From: a virus
DNA: 23,370 nucleotides
Direction: 5' to 3' (one strand)
Virus record (IMG/VR): IMGVR_UViG_3300044626_000317
Span: 1-23,370 of that record
Positions 1 to 5,631 of the stretch are shown one piece after another. How positions within the stretch are numbered: the stretch's first letter is position 1; each line of letters starts with the position of its first letter. A model generated the notes under the pieces. It saw nothing but the letters and a program-made list of their open reading frames with translations, searched no databases and had not been told where the DNA came from. Both the position numbers and the translations under genes were made by a program.

Positions 1-1102
1 ATCTGAAACATTCGCGCGGAGTTAATCTTCTGATTTTGTAATTTTGAACAACGACGTTATCCTTTTGAACACTTGTTAATGTATTACTTGTCCCATTTGT
101 ATTGATTTCAAGTCTTTGTTCTGTAATCGATCCAGTTGATCTATCTGATGGATCATTTGGATTGCGACCTCTAAATGCTCCAATCATTACACCTTGATTG
201 CAGGCTGTGTCTAATGTCTGAGCAACACCTTTACCAACTCTTCCTCTTCGTGTTTCTGAATTTGGTACACTAAAATTAATTGAATCACCTTCGTGAGCTT
301 CCTCATATCCTTTTGATGTAGCTGATTTTATTTTTAATTTATTCGTATCAAAACATGGAACATCACCACCTACTTTTACGCATGGTGCAAATGAATTGTT
401 TATATCAATTGGTTTTGCTTCTCTAAAATCTGTTGTCAAAACAAAATTTATCATTTTTTCACTCAAAAAATACTTATCCTCAACATCGTTTTCAAGTACA
501 TCCTTTAATCTCTTAGTAAAATGCTCTTCTCTTGGAAATTGAAAGTTATTATCTGCATCATCTCGGATTCCAATCAAAAAAACTCTCTCTCTATTCTGTG
601 GGACACCATGATGCTTTGAGTTCAACACTTGCCAATATAAATGATAAGGAACTGATTCCTCATAAGGAAACAAAACAGGAACACCATTGACTGATTTTCC
701 ACCTAACATATTAATCCATTCTTGGAATGTTTTACCTCCATCATCAGAAAGCAATCCTTTTACATTCTCAAAGATGAAATATCTTGGTTTGTTTTTTTCA
801 ATAAATTCATAAGAATTAAAAAACAATATACCTCGTTTATCATCCTTGCCAAGTCTTTTTCCAGCCAATGAGAATGCTTGGCATGGAGGAGATGTCATAT
901 AAATGTCCAATGAATCAGATGGAATCTCTCTGTCATATACATTGGTTGGATAGTATTCTGGCTCACCATAGTTATGAATGAATGTTTGCCTTGCGTACTT
1001 ATCCATGTCACAAGCAAAGAGTTCTTTGTATTGAACACCCAATCTCATTAATGCTTGATTAAATGCACCTACTCCGCTGAAATCACTACCTACTTTTATC
1101 AT
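1..1102 (-). CDS. C5-cytosine DNA methyltransferase, 3' end cut by window edge
   Basis: Transfers a methyl group from SAM to carbon 5 of cytosine in DNA, probably to protect phage DNA from host restriction. Read from an ATG at 1102-1100, 367 codons stay open to the window edge. Motif order is canonical: motif I DFSGVGAF at residues 7-14, motif IV SPPCQAFS at 71-78 with catalytic Cys74, motif VI ENVKG at 112-116, motif VIII QNRERVFLIG at 169-178, and the start of motif IX, RRLTPRECF, at the edge. The roughly 180 residues between motifs VIII and IX would hold the target-recognition region; the target sequence cannot be read from the protein. Only the last part of motif IX, motif X and the C-terminus are missing. 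It is the last visible gene of a small cassette downstream of a terminator and a candidate promoter, 12 bases after its upstream neighbour. Family certain; role inferred. Confidence 0.95.
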   Translation of the reverse strand, partial: MIKVGSDFSGVGAFNQALMRLGVQYKELFACDMDKYARQTFIHNYGEPEYYPTNVYDREIPSDSLDIYMTSPPCQAFSLAGKRLGKDDKRGILFFNSYEFIEKNKPRYFIFENVKGLLSDDGGKTFQEWINMLGGKSVNGVPVLFPYEESVPYHLYWQVLNSKHHGVPQNRERVFLIGIRDDADNNFQFPREEHFTKRLKDVLENDVEDKYFLSEKMINFVLTTDFREAKPIDINNSFAPCVKVGGDVPCFDTNKLKIKSATSKGYEEAHEGDSINFSVPNSETRRGRVGKGVAQTLDTACNQGVMIGAFRGRNPNDPSDRSTGSITEQRLEINTNGTSNTLTSVQKDNVVVQNYKIRRLTPRECFR

Positions 1103-1114
1103 ATCTTCTCAACT

Positions 1115-1330
1115 TTAATGATTAACGGAGGCCACATATCCATCTTCTTTATTGCATCCTCTGGACTGTTGGCTTGAATTGTTTTGTGTTGGATTGTCCA
1201 CTTGCCATCCTTCACTTTGTATGTTACTCTGAAATTCTGCATCTCTTTTTGCTCTTAAATAATTATCATATAAATTAGAATTGAATGTGCCAGCTTTTTG
1301 CCACCAGTATTCATAATGTGCTGTTGTCAT
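1115..1330 (-). CDS. Small hypothetical protein, 71 aa
   Basis: Not recognised. The protein is polar, with an aromatic N-terminus (YEYWW at residues 7-11), a probable helix around residues 20-40 and an Asn/Gln/Ser-rich second half. Its ATG overlaps the stop of the upstream gene as ATGA (1330-1327), a pattern used repeatedly in this window, which supports real translation. It lies 12 bases upstream of the cytosine methyltransferase and probably shares its transcript. No membrane segment or catalytic motif is visible. It could be an accessory to the methyltransferase or an unrelated phage gene. Confidence 0.6.
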   Translation of the reverse strand: MTTAHYEYWWQKAGTFNSNLYDNYLRAKRDAEFQSNIQSEGWQVDNPTQNNSSQQSRGCNKEDGYVASVNH

Positions 1331-1536
1331 ATCTTGTTTTTATAAATGGTTAAACGACTTATTGCTCTTGCACATGTGTCAATCCTATTGTCAAACTTAT
1401 CAGCAAGTCCATAAAGACCAGCTCTTTTCAAGTCTGGAATCAGAGATTGATACATTTTTATTCTATAAGTGAATCCATTGATAATGGCATTGACATTCTC
1501 AATCTTTTCAAGTCTTGTAATTATCTCCTCTCTCAT
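1327..1536 (-). CDS. Small helical hypothetical protein, 69 aa
   Basis: Not recognised. The sequence is charged and likely all-helical (starts MREEIITRLEKIE, ends RLTIYKNKI), with no membrane segment. The reading frame is open to an upstream ATG at 1581, but I place the start at 1536 because that ATG overlaps the stop of the upstream 48-codon gene as ATGA (1536-1533). The stretch between 1536 and 1581 is better explained as the end of that gene. Part of the small cassette that leads into the C5-methyltransferase. Confidence 0.6.
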   Translation of the reverse strand: MREEIITRLEKIENVNAIINGFTYRIKMYQSLIPDLKRAGLYGLADKFDNRIDTCARAISRLTIYKNKI

Positions 1537-1679
1537 CTCATTAAATTTAAAAAGGTAAACAATCCACCACAAACAATACAAACGATTGTCAGAAGGCTTA
1601 AAACTGCACTCAAAAAAGATTTGTGCTCTTCATTCGCTGGAATGAATGGCTCAATAATGGTAATTAATTTTGCTTTCAT
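1533..1679 (-). CDS. 48-aa single-pass membrane protein
   Basis: A short gene starting with ATG at 1679. Residues 1-22 are mixed and charged (MKAKLITIIEPFIPANEEHK); residues about 23-46 form one hydrophobic helix containing LLTIVCIVCGGLF. The stop overlaps the next start as ATGA. It is the first gene after the terminator at 1766-1800 and lies about 27 bases downstream of a TAACTTTG element. Small single-pass proteins near phage lysis genes can be holins, but this one is separated from the endolysin by a terminator, so the role is open. The gene itself is supported by the coupled overlap and coherent membrane topology. Confidence 0.6.
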   Translation of the reverse strand: MKAKLITIIEPFIPANEEHKSFLSAVLSLLTIVCIVCGGLFTFLNLMR

Positions 1680-1705
1680 ATCTGTTTTTGTTAATTATTA
1701 TGAAT

Positions 1706-1735
1706 CAAAGTTAAGAACTTTTTTCACTTATGAAA
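1706..1735 (-). promoter_or_regulatory. Candidate Bacteroidota-type promoter of the methyltransferase cassette
   Basis: On the minus strand a TAACTTTG (1713-1706) matches the TAnnTTTG -7 element known for Bacteroidota. An imperfect -33 element, TTTC (1735-1732), lies 18 bases upstream, slightly short of the usual 19-21. It sits after the terminator and about 27 bases before the ATG at 1679, where a separate cassette would need a promoter. Not experimentally shown. Confidence 0.5.
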
Positions 1736-1765
1736 CTATTTTAACATTTTTTAACAAATCAAGGA

Positions 1766-1800
1766 ATAAAAAAAGGGAATGATTGCCGTCACTCCCCTTC
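1766..1800 (-). terminator. Rho-independent terminator after the late operon
   Basis: On the minus strand AAGGGGAGTGA (1799-1789) pairs with TCATTCCCTT (1782-1773) around a CGGCAA loop, with one bulge and one G-U pair, followed by seven T (1774-1768, the first overlapping the stem). It lies 40 bases after the stop of the 92-aa gene and closes the structural and lysis operon. The reverse strand has a poorer tail, so the direction is probably leftward only. Confidence 0.75.
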
Positions 1801-1830
1801 TCTTTATTCACTTAAAACAGATATGCACTA

Positions 1831-1860
1831 CAAATATAGTTATTTTCTTTTTCTAAGCAA
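1831..1860 (-). promoter_or_regulatory. Candidate promoter just upstream of the terminator
   Basis: TTG (1860-1858), a 19-base spacer and TATATTTG (1838-1831) on the minus strand fit the Bacteroidota -33/-7 pattern well. The element overlaps the last codons of the 92-aa gene and lies only about 30 bases before the terminator. Transcripts would be about 60 nt unless they read through. It may be a chance match in AT-rich DNA. Confidence 0.35.
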
Positions 1861-2118
1861 GAATTTAACAACCTTTCCAATCAATCCTGATTGCTCATTA
1901 ACATCAACCTTCACCTCTCCATTGTTGATCTCAACATCAACCTTCTCAGAATCAACCTTGATGCTCTTGTTGTCCTTATCTTTATGTAATTCAACATCAA
2001 CCTTTGGAGTATCAACCTTAACATCAGTTACTCCATCCTTTCTGGTGATCTTTACATCAACATTCTTGGTATCAATGTTTATATTCAAATTCTTTTTTGG
2101 TCTCCCTGGCTTTTTCAT
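1840..2118 (-). CDS. AT-hook-like, VDV-repeat small protein, 92 aa
   Basis: Not a family I can name. The frame is open to an ATG at 2196, but I choose the ATG at 2118 because it overlaps the endolysin stop as TAATG. It begins MKKPGRPKKN: a GRP core flanked by Lys, like an AT-hook, which in other proteins binds the minor groove of AT-rich DNA. Residues about 11-75 alternate hydrophobic and charged residues with recurring VDV/KVDV units (NVDVKI, DVKVD, KVDVEL, IKVDSEKVDVEI, EVKVDV), suggesting a repeated beta-strand structure. The C-terminus is basic (KFLLRKRK). DNA or envelope binding would be an inference. It is the last gene of the late operon, directly after the endolysin and before a terminator. 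Confidence 0.7.
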   Translation of the reverse strand: MKKPGRPKKNLNINIDTKNVDVKITRKDGVTDVKVDTPKVDVELHKDKDNKSIKVDSEKVDVEINNGEVKVDVNEQSGLIGKVVKFLLRKRK

Positions 2119-2636
2119 TATGCTTCGTTTGTTGTTATTACTCCTTTTGCCGCAAGATGCACAACTCTCACAGATGCTGGCTGTGCAACTTTCCATGCTG
2201 TCCTTCTTGCTTGGCTTAATCTATCCTTTGCAATGCGTGAAACGCTAACTGAGTTATTCTGATTGCCTCCAAGCACATGATAATGTGTTGCATCTTCACC
2301 AACATAAATTCCAACATGACCTCCTCCATTCCTTGTGAATGTCAACACATCTCCAAGCATTGCCACCTTTGCCACATTACCATACTTATTCCAGTTCAAT
2401 GCCCACAATGGATGCTTGACAACATCTAATCCAGCAGCATGAGCACAATAAGCTACGAATAAACCACACCAGGGGATCTCATCATTGGTGTAAACCTTCT
2501 CAAGTCCAAGAGCTTTTGCCCAGGATAGAATGGTTGGATTGTGTTGTTTGCCAACTATCTCCTTTGTGCCAATGTGCTTAACAGCCTCAACCAATATCTT
2601 TGGAGCTGTTTCTTTTTTTAGCCATGCATAGCTCAT
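2118..2636 (-). CDS. Endolysin, CHAP/NlpC-P60-type cysteine peptidase, 172 aa
   Basis: Peptidoglycan-degrading enzyme used for host lysis. It resembles the TIGR02594-type family, in which an N-terminal helical stretch carrying a HNPTI-like motif precedes the catalytic core: here KQHNPTILSWAKALG at residues 30-44. The probable nucleophile is Cys57 in DEIPWCGLFVAYCA. The probable catalytic His107 is in GGGHVGIYVGED, followed by YHVLGGNQ with Asn125. GDVLTF precedes the His, as is usual for CHAP domains. There is no signal peptide, so it would need a holin or similar to cross the inner membrane. Its ATG overlaps the upstream stop as ATGA, and its stop overlaps the next start as TAATG. The two upstream genes are small membrane proteins, giving a compact lysis cassette. 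Confidence 0.88.
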   Translation of the reverse strand: MSYAWLKKETAPKILVEAVKHIGTKEIVGKQHNPTILSWAKALGLEKVYTNDEIPWCGLFVAYCAHAAGLDVVKHPLWALNWNKYGNVAKVAMLGDVLTFTRNGGGHVGIYVGEDATHYHVLGGNQNNSVSVSRIAKDRLSQARRTAWKVAQPASVRVVHLAAKGVITTNEA

Positions 2637-2878
2637 ATTGAATCTCTTTGGATGTAAATATACTTAATTTTTCTTTTGATTGTCAATAGACTATCCACAT
2701 CATGCTTAAGCTTCTCAACCTTGATCTCATTTTCTTTCTCAAGATCATGCAAATATTTTTCAGCTTTGATTGTGGTTTCATCTTTCTTTGGTGCCTTATA
2801 TTGATGAGTTGGCATTGGTGCAAATATTGCAAATAATGAGCTTGCAATTGTGGCAATCAATAATACTTTATTCTCCAT
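2633..2878 (-). CDS. Small membrane/coiled-coil protein, probable lysis accessory, 81 aa
   Basis: Residues about 5-22 (VLLIATIASSLFAIFAPM) form one hydrophobic segment that could be a membrane anchor or signal. Residues 30-70 are strongly charged with heptad-like spacing (KAEKYLHDLEKENEIKVEKL), predicting a coiled coil. This anchor-plus-coil layout and its place between another such gene and the endolysin suggest a spanin (Rz-like) or holin role. No lipobox Cys is present, so it is not an Rz1-type lipoprotein. It overlaps the upstream gene by 11 bases and the endolysin start by ATGA. Lysis function is inferred from layout and position. Confidence 0.6.
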   Translation of the reverse strand: MENKVLLIATIASSLFAIFAPMPTHQYKAPKKDETTIKAEKYLHDLEKENEIKVEKLKHDVDSLLTIKRKIKYIYIQRDSI

Positions 2879-3110
2879 CGAGTTTCTTATTTAGTTCTTT
2901 TTGAAACAATATATCTTGCATCAGTTTTTTATCTGCCTTTCTTTCCTCATCACAATCATCAATCTTTTTTTGTTGTGTTTTGATTTCATTCTCTTTGGAT
3001 GTGATTAGATATCTGCCAATCATAATAACTATGGCAAATAAGACAAAGAATAAATAAGTAAATGGACTTTTTAAGAATGTTTTAAAATCAAGTTTGAATA
3101 TTTTCTCCAT
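2868..3110 (-). CDS. Small membrane/coiled-coil protein, probable lysis accessory, 80 aa
   Basis: After a basic N-terminus, residues about 15-37 (SPFTYLFFVLFAIVIMIGRY) form one transmembrane helix. The rest is Lys/Glu/Asp-rich and likely a coiled coil (about residues 39-76). Topology resembles an inner-membrane spanin subunit or small holin. It is the first of two similar genes before the endolysin, so the two may work together, but they share no obvious sequence identity beyond layout. It follows the 225-aa structural gene after 11 bases. No enzymatic motif is seen. Confidence 0.6.
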   Translation of the reverse strand: MEKIFKLDFKTFLKSPFTYLFFVLFAIVIMIGRYLITSKENEIKTQQKKIDDCDEERKADKKLMQDILFQKELNKKLDGE

Positions 3111-3121
3111 ACTTTAATATG

Positions 3122-3799
3122 CTAATATGTTTTATTCAGCACAAATATATCTGAGTATATTGAATTGTTAGCATTATTTGAACTCCATTGAGCTGTGATA
3201 TTTAAGGTATTGCTGATGGTAGTATCAAATGTTGTTGAGTTTATTTTATTCCAAGCGAATCCTTGTTGAGTTCCAGATGCTAATTTTAAGATATGGAATT
3301 GTGCCAATGATACAACTGATGCAACACCAGCTGCTCCAATGGCTCTGATTGTGAATGTTACACTTAACATGAATACTTGATTGGTGATTGCTGGCATTGT
3401 TAGGGGACCAGAGCTACCTAAATCAACAGATCCAGCTTTCAATCTTATTGTCAATGTATTATTATTCTGAGCACTCATAACTCCTCCCATTTCAACTCTG
3501 AATGAATCACCAACTTTGAAACCATTCGCTGGCACAGATAAACTACCAACACCTCCATCAATCAAAGTCAATTCACTTGTTGTTGCTGTTATGGTTGTGC
3601 TATTGGCTGTCTGAGCAAATAAACCCACATTTGTCGTGGCTGATGGACCAGGAATAGTGACAACAGTCTCTCCTCCACTATCTGCAGCTGTGACTCCATC
3701 ACCGGTAAATTTTAAAGTTGATCTCTGAGTTAATGTTGTGCTCTCATCCTTGATGGTATCATAAGCTTGAGCTGTGACGTTGATAGTTGTTGTTGCCAT
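3122..3799 (-). CDS. Beta-rich putative virion protein, 225 aa
   Basis: Rich in Thr, Ser, Asn and Val with almost no charge clusters, typical of beta-structured tail or capsid surface proteins. The N-terminus carries a pattern I associate with fibre-type proteins of Bacteroidota phages: LTQRSTLKFTGDGVTA (residues 23-38), then DSGGETVVTIPGPS. The remaining 170 residues look like a jelly-roll-type domain with short beta strands (for example VGDSFRVEMGGVM and LTIRLKAGSVDLG). There is no catalytic motif. Its ATG overlaps the upstream stop as TAATG. It sits between head/tail connector genes and the lysis genes, a usual place for fibre or decoration proteins. Exact role unknown. Confidence 0.6.
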   Translation of the reverse strand: MATTTINVTAQAYDTIKDESTTLTQRSTLKFTGDGVTAADSGGETVVTIPGPSATTNVGLFAQTANSTTITATTSELTLIDGGVGSLSVPANGFKVGDSFRVEMGGVMSAQNNNTLTIRLKAGSVDLGSSGPLTMPAITNQVFMLSVTFTIRAIGAAGVASVVSLAQFHILKLASGTQQGFAWNKINSTTFDTTISNTLNITAQWSSNNANNSIYSDIFVLNKTY

Positions 3800-4383
3800 T
3801 ATAAGTTGATATTAATAGTATTATTTACTGTTGTGTTTTGAGTAAAACTATCTTCAAGAGTTCCATTGACATATACCTCATAATCTGTTGTCAGATCACC
3901 GCAATTGGTTGCTGGAGGATTGCCATTCTCAAAATCATAATCATCATAAGGAATGGAACACCAGTCATTATAATCATAGATTGCAACTGTTGCTGCCATT
4001 GTCCATCCAGCTGTAACATCTGGTCCACGATTAATGAATGGTTGAGTCTGAATATCTCCGACAATATCCATGAACTCCTCAAATCTCCATTGTTGGAATG
4101 TAACTCTAATGTCATTGCATATGCTCAGGCAATCAGAATGTATCTCATTGATCTGTCTATATTCCTGAAGATTGTATTTATCACAGATTGAGATGATCAT
4201 ATTGATGTTCACAGATTGAGCAGTCATTGTTCCTGGTTGCAAAGTTACAACCATCAAAGGATATTGAGCTGCATCTCTTGAGACAGCATCAATGAAATCA
4301 CCTTGAAAGAATTCGTTTATCTGTCTGTGCTCTGTTGCTATTATTTCCAGCTCTTTCATCAGCTGGTTTAATGTTTTTTCCAT
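3799..4383 (-). CDS. Putative head-tail connector or tail-completion protein, 194 aa
   Basis: The family is not firmly recognised. The N-terminal half is helical (MKELEIIATEHRQINEFF), followed by mixed alpha/beta sequence with YPLMVVTLQPG around residue 42. The C-terminal part is acidic and aromatic (DYNDWCSIPYDDYDF), ending in a Thr/Asn-rich beta-like tail. This composition plus its place directly after the DUF6712-like connector suggests a neck or tail-terminator protein. A second ATG at 4359 (MKELEI) is an alternative start that would reduce overlap with the 45-codon gene upstream. The stop overlaps the next start as TAATG. Function inferred mostly from context. Confidence 0.55.
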   Translation of the reverse strand: MEKTLNQLMKELEIIATEHRQINEFFQGDFIDAVSRDAAQYPLMVVTLQPGTMTAQSVNINMIISICDKYNLQEYRQINEIHSDCLSICNDIRVTFQQWRFEEFMDIVGDIQTQPFINRGPDVTAGWTMAATVAIYDYNDWCSIPYDDYDFENGNPPATNCGDLTTDYEVYVNGTLEDSFTQNTTVNNTININL

Positions 4384-4435
4384 CCTTATTGAGATATGCT
4401 TTTAATTTATCAATCTGTTTCTTTGAGAATTTCAT
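4298..4435 (-). CDS. Possible 45-codon gene overlapping its neighbour
   Basis: A short basic reading frame (MKFSKKQIDKLKAYLNKDGK, ending DKRILSR). Its ATG overlaps the stop of the connector gene as ATGA (4435-4432), the same coupling seen at other genes here, and it fills the otherwise empty 48 bases before the next start. It overlaps the 194-aa gene by up to 86 bases in another frame, which is long, so it may be a short regulatory or leader peptide rather than a folded protein. Function unknown. Confidence 0.4.
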   Translation of the reverse strand: MKFSKKQIDKLKAYLNKDGKNIKPADERAGNNSNRAQTDKRILSR

Positions 4436-4944
4436 TGTATCCAGTTCAATGGTTTATATCCAGTATCATCTTTCTTGACATATTCATTGCAATGATCTGA
4501 GCACATATCACAATACTCTGGATATTTTGTTGCTTGATCATCTTTAAGATATCCAATCAATCTCTCTTTATAAAAATATGCATCCTTTCTCAACTGATCT
4601 CTAAGCTCAGCAACTTGATTCAATTCAAGAGTTGTTTGATTATCATCTTGCACTCTTCCGGCACCTTTATTTGTTAGCTTATCAGTCAATAAAAGAGCAG
4701 CTCTGTAATCAACGAATGCAACCAAACAAGGTACAACATAATCATTCATGAGATCCAAGTAATCTTGAGTCCATGTGTTTGTCTCAACTCTATCAAGCAA
4801 TGCTCTGAATAATGGAGTCCCAAGAGCTGGCTGAATATGCATGTCTTGAGATCTCTTGATGGCCACAGCCAAGAGCTTGGTATCTGTATTGTTGTGAATG
4901 ATACCGAGCTTTTTTAAATTTTCAACTGATAATAGGTAGTTCAT
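4432..4944 (-). CDS. DUF6712-like head-tail connector protein, 170 aa
   Basis: Likely a neck protein joining portal and tail. The N-terminal pattern, a short strand with LLSVENLKKLG followed by a helix with IKRSQDMHIQPALGTPLFRAL (read in two pieces, about residues 29-49), is the hallmark I associate with DUF6712-type connectors of Bacteroidota phages (hydrophobics, then AQxxxIxPxLGxxLY). The middle is helical with an all-alpha feel. The C-terminus has three Cys in CDMCSDHC, which could bind metal. Length fits the family. Start overlaps the upstream methyltransferase stop as ATGA; stop overlaps the possible 45-codon gene in the same way. It normally lies close to the portal gene; here a methyltransferase intervenes. 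Confidence 0.7.
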   Translation of the reverse strand: MNYLLSVENLKKLGIIHNNTDTKLLAVAIKRSQDMHIQPALGTPLFRALLDRVETNTWTQDYLDLMNDYVVPCLVAFVDYRAALLLTDKLTNKGAGRVQDDNQTTLELNQVAELRDQLRKDAYFYKERLIGYLKDDQATKYPEYCDMCSDHCNEYVKKDDTGYKPLNWIQ

Positions 4945-5630
4945 AGCACATAAGTAAATGGAAATCTATATTCATGGTTGTGACCATCAACATAAATTAG
5001 TTTATAACCTCTATTAATAAATGTCTTGTGAAAAGATCCAGTTAAATATTTTATTCTGCGATCCCCTACACAAGTGTAATCCCAACCATTTATGGTTTCT
5101 CCTTTTTCAAATGTAGGAGTTATAATAATATTTTCAGCAAATGACTCAACCCATTCAAGAAATTTATTGACATCTATTTTATTATTTGTCCATTCATCAG
5201 AATTTATTGATCCTTTTGCAACAAGATAATCAACTTTTTGTATTGATGGTCTGTCAATTCTATAGTCATTATAATATCCTTCAAAGCCAAGTAACTGACA
5301 AAATCTAAAAATTACTGGATCATTATCAACAAACAAACATTTCTTTGCTCCCATATCTTTGGCAACAATTAAGCTCTCTGCACTACCTGGACCTAAATCA
5401 ATAATTGATTTATCTTTAAAATCAATATTTAAATAATTATAAATGCTTGACCATATTAATCTATGATGCTCAGCTCCATTGTAGTTGTGAATATTATCAA
5501 CTTGTGAATGGATATATCCCCATAATGATGTCAGATTCTGATAATGCCCTGGAGTATCTTTTATCCATGACACAAGCTCATCCATATTCATTTCCTTACA
5601 ATGCTTTCTTAATTCTGGATATGTTTTCAT
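4941..5630 (-). CDS. SAM-dependent methyltransferase-like protein, 229 aa
   Basis: A class I Rossmann-type methyltransferase by its SAM-binding motif I, SIIDLGPGSAES (residues 75-86), with an acidic motif II at the end of the next strand, LFVDNDP (99-105). After that, YLVAKGSINSDEW resembles the motif III/IV region, but the (D/N)PPY signature of DNA amino-methyltransferases is missing, which argues against a DNA N6-adenine or N4-cytosine enzyme. Substrate unknown: glycan, small molecule or protein are all possible. It is placed between portal (1 base upstream) and connector (ATGA overlap downstream), in the middle of essential head genes. Its AT-rich sequence with more TTA and ATA codons than the flanking genes suggests a separately acquired cargo gene. 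Confidence 0.78.
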   Translation of the reverse strand: MKTYPELRKHCKEMNMDELVSWIKDTPGHYQNLTSLWGYIHSQVDNIHNYNGAEHHRLIWSSIYNYLNIDFKDKSIIDLGPGSAESLIVAKDMGAKKCLFVDNDPVIFRFCQLLGFEGYYNDYRIDRPSIQKVDYLVAKGSINSDEWTNNKIDVNKFLEWVESFAENIIITPTFEKGETINGWDYTCVGDRRIKYLTGSFHKTFINRGYKLIYVDGHNHEYRFPFTYVL

Positions 5631-5631
5631 A

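Noticed and set aside
2119-2196. Longer start at 2196 for the 92-aa protein, adding a Cys/Ser-rich N-terminus
   Set aside because: The added part lies wholly within the endolysin gene; the ATG at 2118 is coupled to the endolysin stop.
1447-2248. Two plus-strand reading frames of 111 and 141 codons over the small left-end genes
   Set aside because: They are antisense to well-coupled minus-strand genes, with low-complexity Ser/Leu/Thr/Phe composition typical of reverse-frame shadows.
4373-4379. A AAA AAC slippery heptamer in the zero frame of the 45-codon reading frame
   Set aside because: A -1 slip leads to CAT TAA, ending after one codon, and the downstream gene is in the +1 frame, so it gives no useful fusion.
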